A stretch of 64,000 nucleotides of DNA, from NCBI GenBank assembly GCA_035552395.1, contig DASZLL010000004.1, positions 9,522-73,521 on the forward strand, in the 5' to 3' direction. Both the position numbers and the translations under genes were made by a program. The stretch is from Bog-473 sp035552395 (GTDB lineage: Bacteria > Actinomycetota > Acidimicrobiia > Acidimicrobiales > RAAP-2). The notes beneath the pieces were generated by a model. The model did no database searches and was not told where the DNA came from. It saw only the letters and a list, made by a program, of their open reading frames with translations. This document shows positions 51,548 through 61,186 of this stretch, in pieces; positions within the stretch are counted from its first letter, which is position 1, and each line of letters starts with the position of its first letter.

Positions 51548-52002
51548 CCCGGACGCGTCTTGTCCGCGACGCCGAGACGACCGCGGCGTCGGATGCGTCA
51601 CGCCTGGCGTGGTCGCTGATGTGCGACCTGGTCCTCAACAACGAACGGCGGCGTGAGGCCTCCGATGCGCTCGGGATGAGCTTCGGCCGCATCAAGGCCA
51701 TTCGCCGGTTGGCTCGCGCACCGATGGCACTGTGGGAGCTGGCGTCGACCTTGGGCATCGACGCGCCCTATGCGACCGTGATCGTCGACGACCTGGAGGC
51801 ACAGGGCCTGGTCCGGCGTCGACCCCATCCGTCGGATGGCCGAGCCAAAATCGTCGAAGTCACCCGCAAGGGAAGAGACATGGCGCGGCGGGCCGACAAG
51901 ATCCTCAGTACACCCCCGCCCGCGCTCGCGTCACTCGATCCTGACGCGGTCAGCGAGCTGCTCCAGGTTTTGCAGACCGTCATCGAAACCCCGCCCGATT
52001 GA
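51544..52002 (+). CDS. MarR-family transcriptional regulator
   Basis: A 152-residue winged-helix protein. The recognition part is LWELASTLGIDAPYATVIVDDLE and the wing RRRPHPSDGRAKIVEVTRKG, typical of MarR. It is coupled to the MFS gene by a four-base overlap and probably controls that pump by binding near 50055. A longer frame that starts upstream is a shadow of the MFS gene. Confidence 0.89.
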   Translation: MTRTRLVRDAETTAASDASRLAWSLMCDLVLNNERRREASDALGMSFGRIKAIRRLARAPMALWELASTLGIDAPYATVIVDDLEAQGLVRRRPHPSDGRAKIVEVTRKGRDMARRADKILSTPPPALASLDPDAVSELLQVLQTVIETPPD

Positions 52003-52051
52003 CGAGGGCCCCAAGTCGGGGCAGGGTTCGGCATGCACATCGGTGGCCGAC

Positions 52052-52822
52052 ATGAAGAGGACTGACGAGCTCCTCGACCTCCGGGGCAAGGTCGCCGTGG
52101 TGACCGGTGGCAGCCGCGGCATTGGTCGAGCGGTCGCTGAGGGCATGGCCTTGGCCGGGGCCGACGTCGTCATCGCCAGCCGCAAGCTCGAGAACTGTGA
52201 GGCCGCGGCGCGCGAGATCGCAGATTCGACCGGCCGTCGGGCCGTGGCCATCGCCTGCCACGTGGGCAAGTGGCAGGACTGCGAGCATCTCGTCGACGCC
52301 GTCTACGACCGGTTGGGCCGTTGCGACGTGCTGGTCAACAACGCCGGCATGTCGCCCGCGTACGACGGACTCGCCACGGTCAGCGAGGAGCTCTACGACA
52401 AGGTGCACGCCACCAACGCCCGGGGGCCGTTCCGTTTGAGCGTCCTCATCGGGGATCGGATGGCCAGTGGCGATGGTGGATCGATCATCAACATCTCGTC
52501 GGTGGGGTCCTGGCGGCCAAGCCCCATCGACCTGCCCTACGGCATGGCCAAGGCGGCCCTGAACGCTCTGACCCTCGGGCTGGCCGGCGCCTGGGCACCC
52601 AAGGTGCGGGTGAACCTCGTCCTCCCCAGCGCAACCGAGACCGACCTGAGCAGCGGCTGGCCGCCCGAAATGAAGGAACGCGTCGCGGCGTCCAACCCGA
52701 TGCAGCGCATGGCGCGCCCCGAGGACATTGTCGGCGCGTGCGTCTTCCTCGCCAGCGACGCCGCCAGCTACGTCAACGGGGCGCAGCTCGCCGTCGATGG
52801 AGGTCTCTACCGCACCTTGTGA
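52052..52822 (+). CDS. SDR-family oxidoreductase
   Basis: A 256-residue classical SDR. TGGSRGIGRA (about residues 17-26), NNAG at about 93, SSVGSW with the catalytic Ser, and YGMAKAA with the Tyr/Lys pair are present. SRKLE after beta-2 suggests NADP(H). It follows marR by 49 bases on the same strand and converges with the Rieske gene. Substrate unknown. Confidence 0.9.
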   Translation: MKRTDELLDLRGKVAVVTGGSRGIGRAVAEGMALAGADVVIASRKLENCEAAAREIADSTGRRAVAIACHVGKWQDCEHLVDAVYDRLGRCDVLVNNAGMSPAYDGLATVSEELYDKVHATNARGPFRLSVLIGDRMASGDGGSIINISSVGSWRPSPIDLPYGMAKAALNALTLGLAGAWAPKVRVNLVLPSATETDLSSGWPPEMKERVAASNPMQRMARPEDIVGACVFLASDAASYVNGAQLAVDGGLYRTL

Positions 52823-52844
52823 CGACGACGGCTGCCTGACGTGG

Positions 52845-54146
52845 TCAGTCCGCGGTCAGGTAGCGGTCGATCATCCGATGCATGTGCAGGATGTTGCTCT
52901 CCTGCCGGCGGTTCAGCCGGATGCCCGGGCCACCGCGGGACTTCATCCCGATCTGGACGTGTTCCATGTTGGCGTAGTCCTGGTTGGTGATCTCGCCCCA
53001 GTCGCGCTCGATCCAGTCGGGGAAGAAGCGGCGCTTGGCCCGCTTCGGAGGCTCGCCCTGCTGGGGCCAATGCAGGAACCAGGTGTCCTTGATGCAGCTG
53101 TCGGGGTCGGTGCCGTTGGGCCGGACGCGGAAGACAATGGCGATCCCGGGGTAGATGGGCCCGACCATGTTCGGGAAGAAGAGCACATCGTCCGCACTCG
53201 TCAGCTGGTCGTCCGCGAACTCCTCTACCGCCACACCCCGCGCCTCGAGCAGGGCGCGCCGGCCCTCCTGATAGCGGCTGAGCATCGTCGCGCCGTCGGC
53301 ACCCGAGGCTCGCAGCTCCTCCACCAGTGCACTCTCGTCCTTGTAGAAAAGGCCCCCTAGCCCGGCGATGAAGGCCTCGAGGATCTCGGCCTCGTCGTAC
53401 TGCCCCTCGACCAGCCCGAGGCGCGGGCTGGGGCGGAGCTGACGCCGCGCGTTGGGCAGTCGTCCGTAGTGAGCGTGGATCCCGAGCGGTTCGTACTCGA
53501 GGCTGACGTCGTCGGTCCACGGCAGGAGCTGCGGGTGGGTGCCCTGCACGTGATAACCCTCGTTGAAGGCGTCGACGGCGACCTTCCAGTTGGCGGGCAA
53601 CACGGTCGACAGATAGGTGCGGAGGTGCAGGCGGTCAAGGTGGTAAGGGGCGAGCAAAGCCGGCAGCGGGTCGAGATAGTCGAGCAGGGGCGGCGCATCG
53701 AGGCTGAGGCAGATCCACACGAAGCCGCCCCACCGGTCGACGCGCACCGCCTTGAGGCACGCGTCATCGGGAATGGCATCGAACTCCTCGCGGTCGACGA
53801 CCTCGACCAGCTTTCCGTCGAGGTCGTAGCGCCAGGCGTGGTAGCGGCAGCGGATGCATCCCTCCGGGAACCGGCCGACGCCGTCGGCCAGCCTGGTCCC
53901 GCGGTGGAGGCACGTGTTGTGGAAGGCCCGCACCGTGTCGGGGGCGGAGCGGACCACCAGGATGGACTGGTCGCCGATCTGGTACTCGCAGAAGTCCCCG
54001 ACGTCGGCGATCTCCTCGTCTCGGCAGGCCACCTGCCAGACGCGGGACCACAACCGGTCGAATTCCAACGCGGCAAAATCTGGACTGGTGTACCTGGCCC
54101 GCGGAACGACGTCGTCCTCGCCGATCAAGACGTCTTCGAGGTCCAT
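52845..54146 (-). CDS. Rieske non-haem iron oxygenase, alpha subunit
   Basis: A 433-residue aromatic-ring-hydroxylating dioxygenase or related monooxygenase alpha subunit. The Rieske cluster ligands are C-x-H (CLHRG) and C-x2-H (CRYH), 18 residues apart. The mononuclear-iron site reads FNEGYHVQGTH. The ATG at 54146 has GAGAAGGGGCGAG upstream. No beta subunit, ferredoxin or reductase gene lies beside it, so it may be a homotrimeric three-component enzyme relying on shared electron carriers. Divergent from the acyl-CoA synthetase. Confidence 0.91.
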   Translation of the reverse strand: MDLEDVLIGEDDVVPRARYTSPDFAALEFDRLWSRVWQVACRDEEIADVGDFCEYQIGDQSILVVRSAPDTVRAFHNTCLHRGTRLADGVGRFPEGCIRCRYHAWRYDLDGKLVEVVDREEFDAIPDDACLKAVRVDRWGGFVWICLSLDAPPLLDYLDPLPALLAPYHLDRLHLRTYLSTVLPANWKVAVDAFNEGYHVQGTHPQLLPWTDDVSLEYEPLGIHAHYGRLPNARRQLRPSPRLGLVEGQYDEAEILEAFIAGLGGLFYKDESALVEELRASGADGATMLSRYQEGRRALLEARGVAVEEFADDQLTSADDVLFFPNMVGPIYPGIAIVFRVRPNGTDPDSCIKDTWFLHWPQQGEPPKRAKRRFFPDWIERDWGEITNQDYANMEHVQIGMKSRGGPGIRLNRRQESNILHMHRMIDRYLTAD

Positions 54147-54320
54147 GCTCGCCCCTTCTCCACTCTGCCTCATCCCGTTCGGGCCTCGGTCGAGTCCACG
54201 TTCGGCATCGCCATGCTACGGCGCACCGTCCGAACCCGTGGGGCCCACGGCGTGACGGGAGGGGCCGCTCCTATACTGCGCCCGCTGCCCCGGGGAGGAT
54301 CGACGCGGAAGGATGGGAAC

Positions 54321-56090
54321 GTGACGACCGCTGGATCGTCTGCACCTCTCGCCCCGCCGTTGGCCGAGATGCCGCTTCCCGCGCCCGACGCAGCGACCCT
54401 TCTCAGGCGCAATGTTGCCGAGCACGCCGAAGGTCCCGCCCTGCGCTTCGGCGCGCGAGTGTGGAGCCATCGCGATCTCGTGGCCGAGGCGGAACGCTTC
54501 GCCGCCCTGTTCCGCGCCCGCTTGGACCCCGATCGACCACCACACGTCGGCGTCCTACTCGACAACACCCCCGAGTACGTCTTTGCGTTGTGCGGCGCCG
54601 CGCTGAGCGGATCGGTGATCGCGGGACTCAACTACACGCGCCCGGGCGAGCATCTCGCCCGGGACATCGCGCACACCGATGTGCAGCTGGTGATCACCGA
54701 GCCGCGCCATGAAGCCAAACTCGGCGCGGCGCTCGACGGCGTGGACCTGCACGGGGGCGTGCTCGTCTCGACCCGGTTTGTCGACGATGACGATCCGCCG
54801 ACGCGCCTCGCCTCGCTCGAGCTCGCACTGGAGTCGGCGTCTACGACGTCGGCGCCGTCGAGTGAGGACGCAGACGCCGACGTCGACGGCTTGTGGGTCC
54901 TGCTGTTCACGTCGGGTACCTCCGCCGCCCCGAAGGCCGTCCGGTGCACCCAGCGGCGGCTCCTCACCACCGGCAACCGCATGGCGATGATGCTCGAGTT
55001 GACCCCCGAAGACGTCGGGTACTCGGCTATGCCGCTGTTCCATACGAACTCGTTGATGTCGGGGTTGGCTCCGGCCCTGGTCGCGGGCGCGTCGCTCTCG
55101 CTGGCGCGCCGCTTCAGCGCGTCGGGGTTCCTGGCCGACGTTCGCCGCTACGGCGCGACATGGTTCAACTACACCGGCAAAGTCCTGACCTACTTGCTGG
55201 CGACGCCGCCCCACGAGGACGACGCCGACAACTCCCTGCGGGTGGGCTTTGGGAACGAAGGGTCACCCCAGGTGGTTGAGGAGACGGCAACCCGTTTCGG
55301 GGTGCGGATCATCGACGTGTTCGGGTCCACCGAAGGGGCCATCGCACTCGATCGCACGGGCAACCGGCCCCGGACGTCCATCGGGCGCCTCCGCCAAGGG
55401 ATCATGGTGGTGGACGAGGACGGAAACGAGGCGCCGCGGGCCGAGTTCGATCCCGACCGTCGGCTCCTCAACGCCGATCGCTGTGTCGGCGAGATCGTCA
55501 ACACGCTCGGCGTCGGCCCCTTCGAGGGGTACTACCGCAACGACGAGGCAATGGCACAGACGACCCGTGACGGGTGGTACTGGAGCGGGGACCTGGCCTA
55601 CGTGGACGAGGAGGGCTGGGTGTACTTTGCCGGCCGCACGGCCGACTGGCTCCGCGTCGACGGCGAGAGCTTCCCGACTGCGCCGATCGAGGCGATCGTC
55701 GGGCGGCATCCCGACGTGCAGCTTTGCGCCGTCTACGCCGTGCCCGATCCCGACGCCGGGGACCAGGTCATGGTGGCCCTCGTCCTGCGGGAGGGCGCCG
55801 CGTTCGACGGCCTCTCGTTCGCAACATGGCTGGACGACCAGGCCGACCTCAGCCCCAAATGGCGGCCTCGATTCGTCCGCCTTTGCGCTGCGCTCCCGAC
55901 GACGCCGACCAACAAGATCCTCGCCCGTACGTTGGTGCACGAGAAGTTCCGTCTCGATCGGGTGGGTCCCGATCCCGTCTACACCCGCGATCGGGGCGCC
56001 GCAGCCTTCGGCCGCTTCGGCGTGGGGGAGGAGTCTGACCTCCGCGCCGCGTTCACCTCCGCCGGGCGCGAGGCCGCCTGGGACCTGTGA
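54321..56090 (+). CDS. AMP-forming acyl/aryl-CoA synthetase
   Basis: A 589-residue ANL-superfamily ligase. The phosphate loop is LLFTSGTSAAPKAV, the A5 motif DVFGSTEGAIAL, the A7 motif YWSGDLAYVD, and the A10 Lys lies in PTNKILARTL. It activates a carboxylic acid with ATP and CoA. The GTG at 54321 is chosen because GGAAGGATGGG stands just before it; a longer frame upstream is a shadow of the Rieske gene. The acid could be the product of the neighbouring oxygenases. Confidence 0.92.
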   Translation: MTTAGSSAPLAPPLAEMPLPAPDAATLLRRNVAEHAEGPALRFGARVWSHRDLVAEAERFAALFRARLDPDRPPHVGVLLDNTPEYVFALCGAALSGSVIAGLNYTRPGEHLARDIAHTDVQLVITEPRHEAKLGAALDGVDLHGGVLVSTRFVDDDDPPTRLASLELALESASTTSAPSSEDADADVDGLWVLLFTSGTSAAPKAVRCTQRRLLTTGNRMAMMLELTPEDVGYSAMPLFHTNSLMSGLAPALVAGASLSLARRFSASGFLADVRRYGATWFNYTGKVLTYLLATPPHEDDADNSLRVGFGNEGSPQVVEETATRFGVRIIDVFGSTEGAIALDRTGNRPRTSIGRLRQGIMVVDEDGNEAPRAEFDPDRRLLNADRCVGEIVNTLGVGPFEGYYRNDEAMAQTTRDGWYWSGDLAYVDEEGWVYFAGRTADWLRVDGESFPTAPIEAIVGRHPDVQLCAVYAVPDPDAGDQVMVALVLREGAAFDGLSFATWLDDQADLSPKWRPRFVRLCAALPTTPTNKILARTLVHEKFRLDRVGPDPVYTRDRGAAAFGRFGVGEESDLRAAFTSAGREAAWDL

Positions 56091-56171
56091 GCAGGCTCTG
56101 GCGGGAGGTTGACGGCCACCAAGGCGTGAACGGCGGCCGCAACACCTGAACGCCCGACCCGATACTGATAC

Positions 56172-56759
56172 TCAGGCGTACGGTTGCAGGTCGTCGTCCA
56201 GCTCGACGTCGAAGGTGCGCATCGCCATGGCGAACACCTCGTAGGCGCCCACCGTGAACACGACATCCATCATCTGCTGGGTGTCGAAATCCGCCGCCAG
56301 CGCGCTGTAGGTCCGCTCTCCGATGCGTGCGTCGGCCACGAGCTCGTCGGCGGCCGAGAGCAGCGTCCGCTCGAAGACCGACCATTCCGGCGCGTCGGGC
56401 CCGATGCGGACCCTGGCCACTTCCTCGGGCGTGAGACCGGCGACGCCGGCCTGGTACACGTGCTGCGCCCATTCGTACGCCGCCCCGCGCCGGTGGGCGA
56501 CGCGGAGCACGAGCAGTTCCCGCTGGCGAGGCGTGATGGTGGTGAAGTACAGCGCGTGGCGGATGAGCTGGTTGTACGCCGCGGTGAGCTCGGGGTGGTG
56601 TGCGAGGACCCCCATCGCGTTGAGGCCCTTGGGGCTCGCGGGATCGCGCGGGGGGACGGGGTGACGTGGGTTGGACGGCCGGTAGGCCGCGGCCAGCGCC
56701 TCCGCCATGCCCTCGGGCCACTCGCGGGGCGGGATCGGCGGAACGCGGCTCGTGCTCAT
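56172..56759 (-). CDS. Carboxymuconolactone decarboxylase (CMD)-family protein
   Basis: A 195-residue helical AhpD/CMD-like protein. The core region LLVLRVAHRRGAAYEWAQH has Glu and His at the usual places but no Cys in the ExxxCxxH position, so peroxidase activity of the AhpD type is unlikely. Such proteins often accompany aromatic or lactone degradation genes. It is the last gene of the Rieske operon, 10 bases after the LLM stop. Confidence 0.85.
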   Translation of the reverse strand: MSTSRVPPIPPREWPEGMAEALAAAYRPSNPRHPVPPRDPASPKGLNAMGVLAHHPELTAAYNQLIRHALYFTTITPRQRELLVLRVAHRRGAAYEWAQHVYQAGVAGLTPEEVARVRIGPDAPEWSVFERTLLSAADELVADARIGERTYSALAADFDTQQMMDVVFTVGAYEVFAMAMRTFDVELDDDLQPYA

Positions 56760-56769
56760 CTGCTCGGAA

Positions 56770-57600
56770 TCAGGCGGTGGTGAAGTCGGGCATGACGTCG
56801 CGGACGAAGGCATCGACCTGTGGCTCGCCGGCTTCGGGCCAGCCACAGACCAGGTACCCATAGCCGGCGTCGCGCCACTTGCCGGCATGGCGGCGCGCGG
56901 TCTCGAGATCATCCAACGAGAGCGAGCCGGCCCGCATAATGGAGGCGGGGTCCCGGCCGGCGTCGGCCGCGAGCTGGTCGAGACGCGCGCTCGACTCACG
57001 CAGCGAGTTGGGCGTCCCGAACGCGTGCCACACGTCGGCGTAGCGGGCGGCCAGCGGGAGCGTGCGCTTCGGACCCGTGCCGCCGATCCAGATCGGCGGG
57101 TGCGGGTCCTGCACCGGCCGCGGTCGCAAGGCCGCGTCATGCAACGACACCTGCGAGCCGTCGTAGGAGACGACCTCCCCGGTGAACAGGCGGGTGGCGA
57201 TCTCGAGGGTGTCCTCCAGGAGGTCGAACCGCTCGGCGGTGGGCGGGAAGGGGATCCCGAGCTCGAGGTGCTCCTTCTCGAACCAGGCCGCGCCGAGGGC
57301 CAGCTCAAGCCGGCCGTGCGACGCGTGGTCGATGGTCACCGCCTGAGCGGCCAGGACCGACGGGTGGCGGTACGTCGCGCCCGTGACCAAGAGGCCGAGG
57401 CGGATGCGCGACGTCACGCCGGCGAGTGCGGCCAGCGTGGTCATGCCCTCGAAGGTCTCACCGGGTCCCCCGCCGTACATCGGCTGGAAATGGTCGAAGC
57501 CCCACACGCCGTCGAAGCCGAGGTCCTCGGCCAGGCCGACGCGGCGCACCAGCTCGTCCCAGGACATGCGCTGCTGTGCAACATCGAGACCGAATCTCAT
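56770..57600 (-). CDS. LLM-class flavin-dependent oxidoreductase, probably F420-type
   Basis: A 276-residue luciferase-like enzyme. It begins MRFGLDVAQQRMSWDEL, with LGFDGVWGFDHFQPM and SRIRLGLLVTGATYRHPSVLA, and the PHPPIWIGGTG segment. The pattern fits F420-dependent LLM subgroups of Actinomycetota. The ATG at 57600 is chosen over a frame about 42 residues longer because it gives the family N-terminus and has ACGGGG nearby. Part of the minus-strand Rieske operon. Confidence 0.87.
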   Translation of the reverse strand: MRFGLDVAQQRMSWDELVRRVGLAEDLGFDGVWGFDHFQPMYGGGPGETFEGMTTLAALAGVTSRIRLGLLVTGATYRHPSVLAAQAVTIDHASHGRLELALGAAWFEKEHLELGIPFPPTAERFDLLEDTLEIATRLFTGEVVSYDGSQVSLHDAALRPRPVQDPHPPIWIGGTGPKRTLPLAARYADVWHAFGTPNSLRESSARLDQLAADAGRDPASIMRAGSLSLDDLETARRHAGKWRDAGYGYLVCGWPEAGEPQVDAFVRDVMPDFTTA

Positions 57601-57619
57601 GCGGTACCCCGTTCTCGTT

Positions 57620-58021
57620 CTATGCGCTGAACTCGGCGACCCGGCTGTGGAAACGCCAGACTGCGCCGTCGCGGTGGAGGACGTCACGGTAGCGGCCGAC
57701 GACGCCGACGGCCCACCCGCCGTCACCCTTCATCAAGAAGACGAAGTCGCTCGTGGCCTGCGCCTCGCCGTCGTCCCACTGCGTGACGACCGTGTTGCTG
57801 ATCAGGTGGCGCTGGGGCCGGATCGGCTTCCAGGTTCCATAGGCCCGTCGCAGTGCGTCGTGCCCCTCGTGACGGCCCAAGCCGGGCATCTCGCAGGACC
57901 CGTCGGTGCAGAACGTCGCCACGATGTCGTTGGTGCGGCCGTCGTCGAGCGCGTGCGTGTAGGTCGTGATCGCGGCGCGCACACCTTCCGCGACGTCGGC
58001 CAGCCTGCGCTCGTCGCCCAT
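57620..58021 (-). CDS. SnoaL/NTF2-like fold protein
   Basis: A 133-residue cone-fold protein of the SnoaL-like polyketide cyclase or ring-hydroxylating-dioxygenase beta-subunit superfamily. It reads YTHALDDGRTNDIVATFCTDGS, then the GLGRHEGHDALRRAY segment and a C-terminal beta sheet ending VWRFHSRVAEF. Its place 10 bases after a Rieske alpha gene suggests it may act as a small subunit or as a dehydratase (inference). Confidence 0.82.
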   Translation of the reverse strand: MGDERRLADVAEGVRAAITTYTHALDDGRTNDIVATFCTDGSCEMPGLGRHEGHDALRRAYGTWKPIRPQRHLISNTVVTQWDDGEAQATSDFVFLMKGDGGWAVGVVGRYRDVLHRDGAVWRFHSRVAEFSA

Positions 58022-58031
58022 GCTCGAAGAC

Positions 58032-59390
58032 TCAGATCTTGATCTCGACGATGGGTTGCTCCAGCGGGTTCAGGTTCACCTTGCGCAGTTCTGGAAGGAG
58101 CTGCTCGGTCGGGAGACCGGCCAGGAACCCGTCGATGATGCGCTGGTAGTTCGAGATGTGGCCCTCGCCCTGCTCCGACAGGCGCATGTACTCGAAGCTG
58201 CGCGCGTGCAGGCCGCGCTGTTGCTTGGGCAGGTTGGAGAAGTCCTGGGTGGGAATGGGGGGCCACCTCGGGTCGTCGTGCGGCCAGGGCTCCGGCACCG
58301 CCGGCGCTTCCGGCTCCTCGCCCGCGGGATAACGGGTGAGCGACCACATGTCCATGAGGGTCTCCTCGGGTCCGAGAGGGCGGAACCGGTAGGAGGTGGC
58401 GCTGCTGTACATCGGGAGCACGAAGAAGTGTGGGAAGCAGTACCACATCGTGTCGTCGATCCCCTGCTCCGCCAGTTCGTTCAGGTCGGGCATGTCGCAG
58501 CCCCGGGCGCGCTGCGCCTGCACCACCGCGTCGTTGAGGGACCGGTCCCAGGTCGAGCGCGCCGCCTTGTGGTCGCCCGGGAGCTCCAGGTCCGCCATCT
58601 TCTCCGCTATGCGGAGGTCGCGGGCGTGGACCATGCCCGCCATGCCTTCGCTCATTGTCCGCAGGTAGAGGAGCTCGGACTCGAGGAACGAGCTCGGATC
58701 GAACGCGTCGCGCCCCGGGTAGCGCCCCGGGATCCGCAGCTGTGGATGTGATTGGAGCACGTGGTATTGCTCGACGAAGGCCTCCACCCCGAGCTTCCAG
58801 TTGATGGGGAGGCGAGCCGAGTACCACCACTCGGCTCGGAGTGACTCGACTTTCCAGGCGTCGAGCACCGTGGCGAAGGGTTCCATGCACTCGCGCAGCG
58901 GCGGTGCGTCGCGGTCGAGGTTAATCCAGGCGCAGCCACCCCAGGCCTCGCAGCGCACGGGCACCAGATTCAGGTCCGGCGGCTCGCGGTTGTGCTCGGA
59001 GAAGCTGGCCGACTGCGTGACGCGGGTGTTCTGGCCGTCCGTGCCGTAACACCAGCCGTGGAAGGGGCAGACGAAGCCGCCTGGTTTGGAGCCCCTGCCC
59101 TGGGCGAACCGCACGCCGCGGTGGCGGCACGCGTTGTCAAAGGCGCGCACGCCCATGTCCTCGGTGCGGACGACGAGGACCGACTGATCGAGGATCTCGT
59201 ACTCGGCGAAGTCACCCGGCTTGGGGATCTCCTCGAGGCGGCACGCCATCTGCCAGACCCGCGGCCACAGGAGCTCGCCTTCCATCCGGTAGAAGCCCGG
59301 GTCGTAGTAGCGCTCCTTGGGCACCCGGTCCGGCGTCTCGATGGCGAATGGCACCGGTAGGGCCGACCATTTCTGCTCCACGATCGCCAT
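58032..59390 (-). CDS. Rieske non-haem iron oxygenase, alpha subunit, second copy
   Basis: A 452-residue alpha subunit. Rieske ligands are CRH and CPFH, 17 residues apart; the mononuclear iron site reads FVEQYHVLQSH. It is only moderately like the one at 52845. The ATG at 59390 has AGGAGACGAC just before it. First gene of an operon with SnoaL-like, LLM and CMD genes; divergent from a BVMO gene, with a shared 26-base operator-like site between. Confidence 0.91.
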   Translation of the reverse strand: MAIVEQKWSALPVPFAIETPDRVPKERYYDPGFYRMEGELLWPRVWQMACRLEEIPKPGDFAEYEILDQSVLVVRTEDMGVRAFDNACRHRGVRFAQGRGSKPGGFVCPFHGWCYGTDGQNTRVTQSASFSEHNREPPDLNLVPVRCEAWGGCAWINLDRDAPPLRECMEPFATVLDAWKVESLRAEWWYSARLPINWKLGVEAFVEQYHVLQSHPQLRIPGRYPGRDAFDPSSFLESELLYLRTMSEGMAGMVHARDLRIAEKMADLELPGDHKAARSTWDRSLNDAVVQAQRARGCDMPDLNELAEQGIDDTMWYCFPHFFVLPMYSSATSYRFRPLGPEETLMDMWSLTRYPAGEEPEAPAVPEPWPHDDPRWPPIPTQDFSNLPKQQRGLHARSFEYMRLSEQGEGHISNYQRIIDGFLAGLPTEQLLPELRKVNLNPLEQPIVEIKI

Positions 59391-59422
59391 ATTGTCGTCT
59401 CCTGCCGCACGTGCCGACGCGC

Positions 59423-59448
59423 AGTAGACTAACCGGTCGGTACAAAAC
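59423..59448. promoter_or_regulatory. 26-bp operator-like site (first copy), core AACCGGTCGGTACA
   Basis: It reads AGTAGACTAACCGGTCGG followed by TACAAAAC, between the divergent Rieske and BVMO genes. The reverse complement of the site at 62276 matches at 24 of 26 bases. The core ACTAACC-GGTCGGT is a near-palindrome, a TetR-like operator pattern. Confidence 0.65.
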
Positions 59449-59454
59449 CTAGCG

Positions 59455-61170
59455 ATGGTGCTCTCGGGGTCGTTGCCTCGGTCCACCGGCGACGACAGGG
59501 CCCGCCTCGACATGACCGCCTCCCACGATCCGGCACCCGACGAGAGCGCAGCAGCCACAGAGGTCGACGTGCTCGTGGTGGGCGCCGGGATCACCGGCAT
59601 CTACCAGCTCTACCGTGCCCTCGAGTCCGGGTTCACGGCCCGGTTGCTCGAGGCCGGCGCCGGCGTCGGCGGCACTTGGTACTGGAACCGCTACCCCGGT
59701 GCACGCTTCGACTCCGAGAGCTACACCTACGGCTACCTCTTTTCCCGCGAGCTCTTCGAGGAATGGGAATGGTCCGAGCATTTCGCGGCCCAGCCGGAGA
59801 CGGAGCGTTACCTGAACCACGTCGTGGACCGCTTCGGGCTCCGGGAGCACATGCGCTTGGGCGCCGGCGTGACGTCGGCCGACTACGACGAGGTCACCCA
59901 CCTGTGGCAGGTCGCGAGTGCCGATGGGACGACGGTCCGGGCCCGCTACGTGGTTGCGGCGACCGGCGTGCTCTCGGTGCCCTACCTCCCCGATATCCCC
60001 GGAGGTGACGAGTTCGCGGGCGAGACGTACCACACCGGTCAGTGGCCGGAGCACCCGGTCGACCTGGTGGGCAAGCGGGTGGCGGTCGTCGGCACGTCGT
60101 CGAGCGGCGTGCAGGTTGTCGCCGCCATCGCGGCGGAGGTGGCTTCGCTCACCGTGTACCAGCGAACGCCAAACTGGTGCACGCCTCTCAACAACCGGCC
60201 GATCACGCCCGAGGAACAGGCTGAGCTGCGGGCCGGGTTCGAGCAGTTGCGCGAGATCCTCAACACCTCGGTGCACGGGTTCCACCACCGGGCGTCCGAT
60301 CGTGGCGCCTTCGAAGACTCGGCCGAAGAACGGCAGCGGTTCTACGAGACCATGTGGAACAGCCCCGGCTTCACGAAGCTGACGAGCAACTACCTCGACC
60401 TGCTTTCCAACCCCGAGGCCAACGCCGAGTGGTGTGAGTTCATCGCCGGCAAGGTCCGAGGCATCGTCGCTGACCCGGCGACGGCCGACCGGCTGATCCC
60501 CACGGACCACCGCTTCGGGGAGAAACGCCCGCCCTTCGTCGCCGGCTACTTCGAGGCGTTCAACCAGCCCAACATCTCGCTGGTGGATCTGCGTGAGAAC
60601 CCGATCGTCAGGGTGGTGCCGACCGGGATCGAGACGGCCGACGGCGTGCGCGAGTTCGACGTGATCGTATGGGCGACCGGCTTTGACTTCGGCACCGGCG
60701 CCCTCTCCCGCATGGGCATCCGCGGACGTGACAGCGTGGCCCTCGTCGATGCCTGGACGGACGGCCCGCAGACGTTTCTCGGCGTGCAAACCCGTGGCTT
60801 CCCCAACCTGTTCTTTCCGGGCGGCCCCCACGCGGCCGCCGGCAACAACCCGCGCTACAACGGCGACCAGGTTGACTTCATCACGGATCTTCTCGTGTAC
60901 GCGCGCGACCACCGGTTCGACGAGGTGGAGGTCTCCGCTCGGTCCGAGGAGCGCTGGACCAAGATGATCGACCGCGGCGCGGCATCACCACTTTCCTTCG
61001 GCGAGAAGAGCTACTACTACGGCACCAACATCCCCGGGAAGCCCAAGCGCTACCTGCTCAACTCGGCCGGTCGCCCCAAGTTCTTCTCCGTCGTCGCCGA
61101 GGTGGTGGCCAACGACTACGACGCCTTCGTCTTTGCCGGCGCCTCCGAGCCGGCACCCGCCACGACCTGA
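59455..61170 (+). CDS. Baeyer-Villiger-type flavin monooxygenase, second copy
   Basis: A 571-residue class B monooxygenase (552 if it starts at the ATG at 59512). FAD motif VLVVGAGITGIYQL, GGTWYWNRYPGARFD, the BVMO fingerprint FAGETYHTGQWP in its classical form, and NADPH motif VVGTSSSGVQ. It resembles steroid and cyclic-ketone monooxygenases. The ATG at 59455 follows the shared operator by seven bases and could be leaderless; the second ATG has GACAGGG upstream. It is divergent from the Rieske operon and converges with the cyclase gene. Confidence 0.9.
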   Translation: MVLSGSLPRSTGDDRARLDMTASHDPAPDESAAATEVDVLVVGAGITGIYQLYRALESGFTARLLEAGAGVGGTWYWNRYPGARFDSESYTYGYLFSRELFEEWEWSEHFAAQPETERYLNHVVDRFGLREHMRLGAGVTSADYDEVTHLWQVASADGTTVRARYVVAATGVLSVPYLPDIPGGDEFAGETYHTGQWPEHPVDLVGKRVAVVGTSSSGVQVVAAIAAEVASLTVYQRTPNWCTPLNNRPITPEEQAELRAGFEQLREILNTSVHGFHHRASDRGAFEDSAEERQRFYETMWNSPGFTKLTSNYLDLLSNPEANAEWCEFIAGKVRGIVADPATADRLIPTDHRFGEKRPPFVAGYFEAFNQPNISLVDLRENPIVRVVPTGIETADGVREFDVIVWATGFDFGTGALSRMGIRGRDSVALVDAWTDGPQTFLGVQTRGFPNLFFPGGPHAAAGNNPRYNGDQVDFITDLLVYARDHRFDEVEVSARSEERWTKMIDRGAASPLSFGEKSYYYGTNIPGKPKRYLLNSAGRPKFFSVVAEVVANDYDAFVFAGASEPAPATT

Positions 61171-61186
61171 GAGGGACTGCTCCGGC

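Noticed and set aside
59449..60912. A 487-codon open frame antisense to the second BVMO gene
   Set aside because: Same reason: the plus strand has the complete FAD, BVMO and NADPH motifs.
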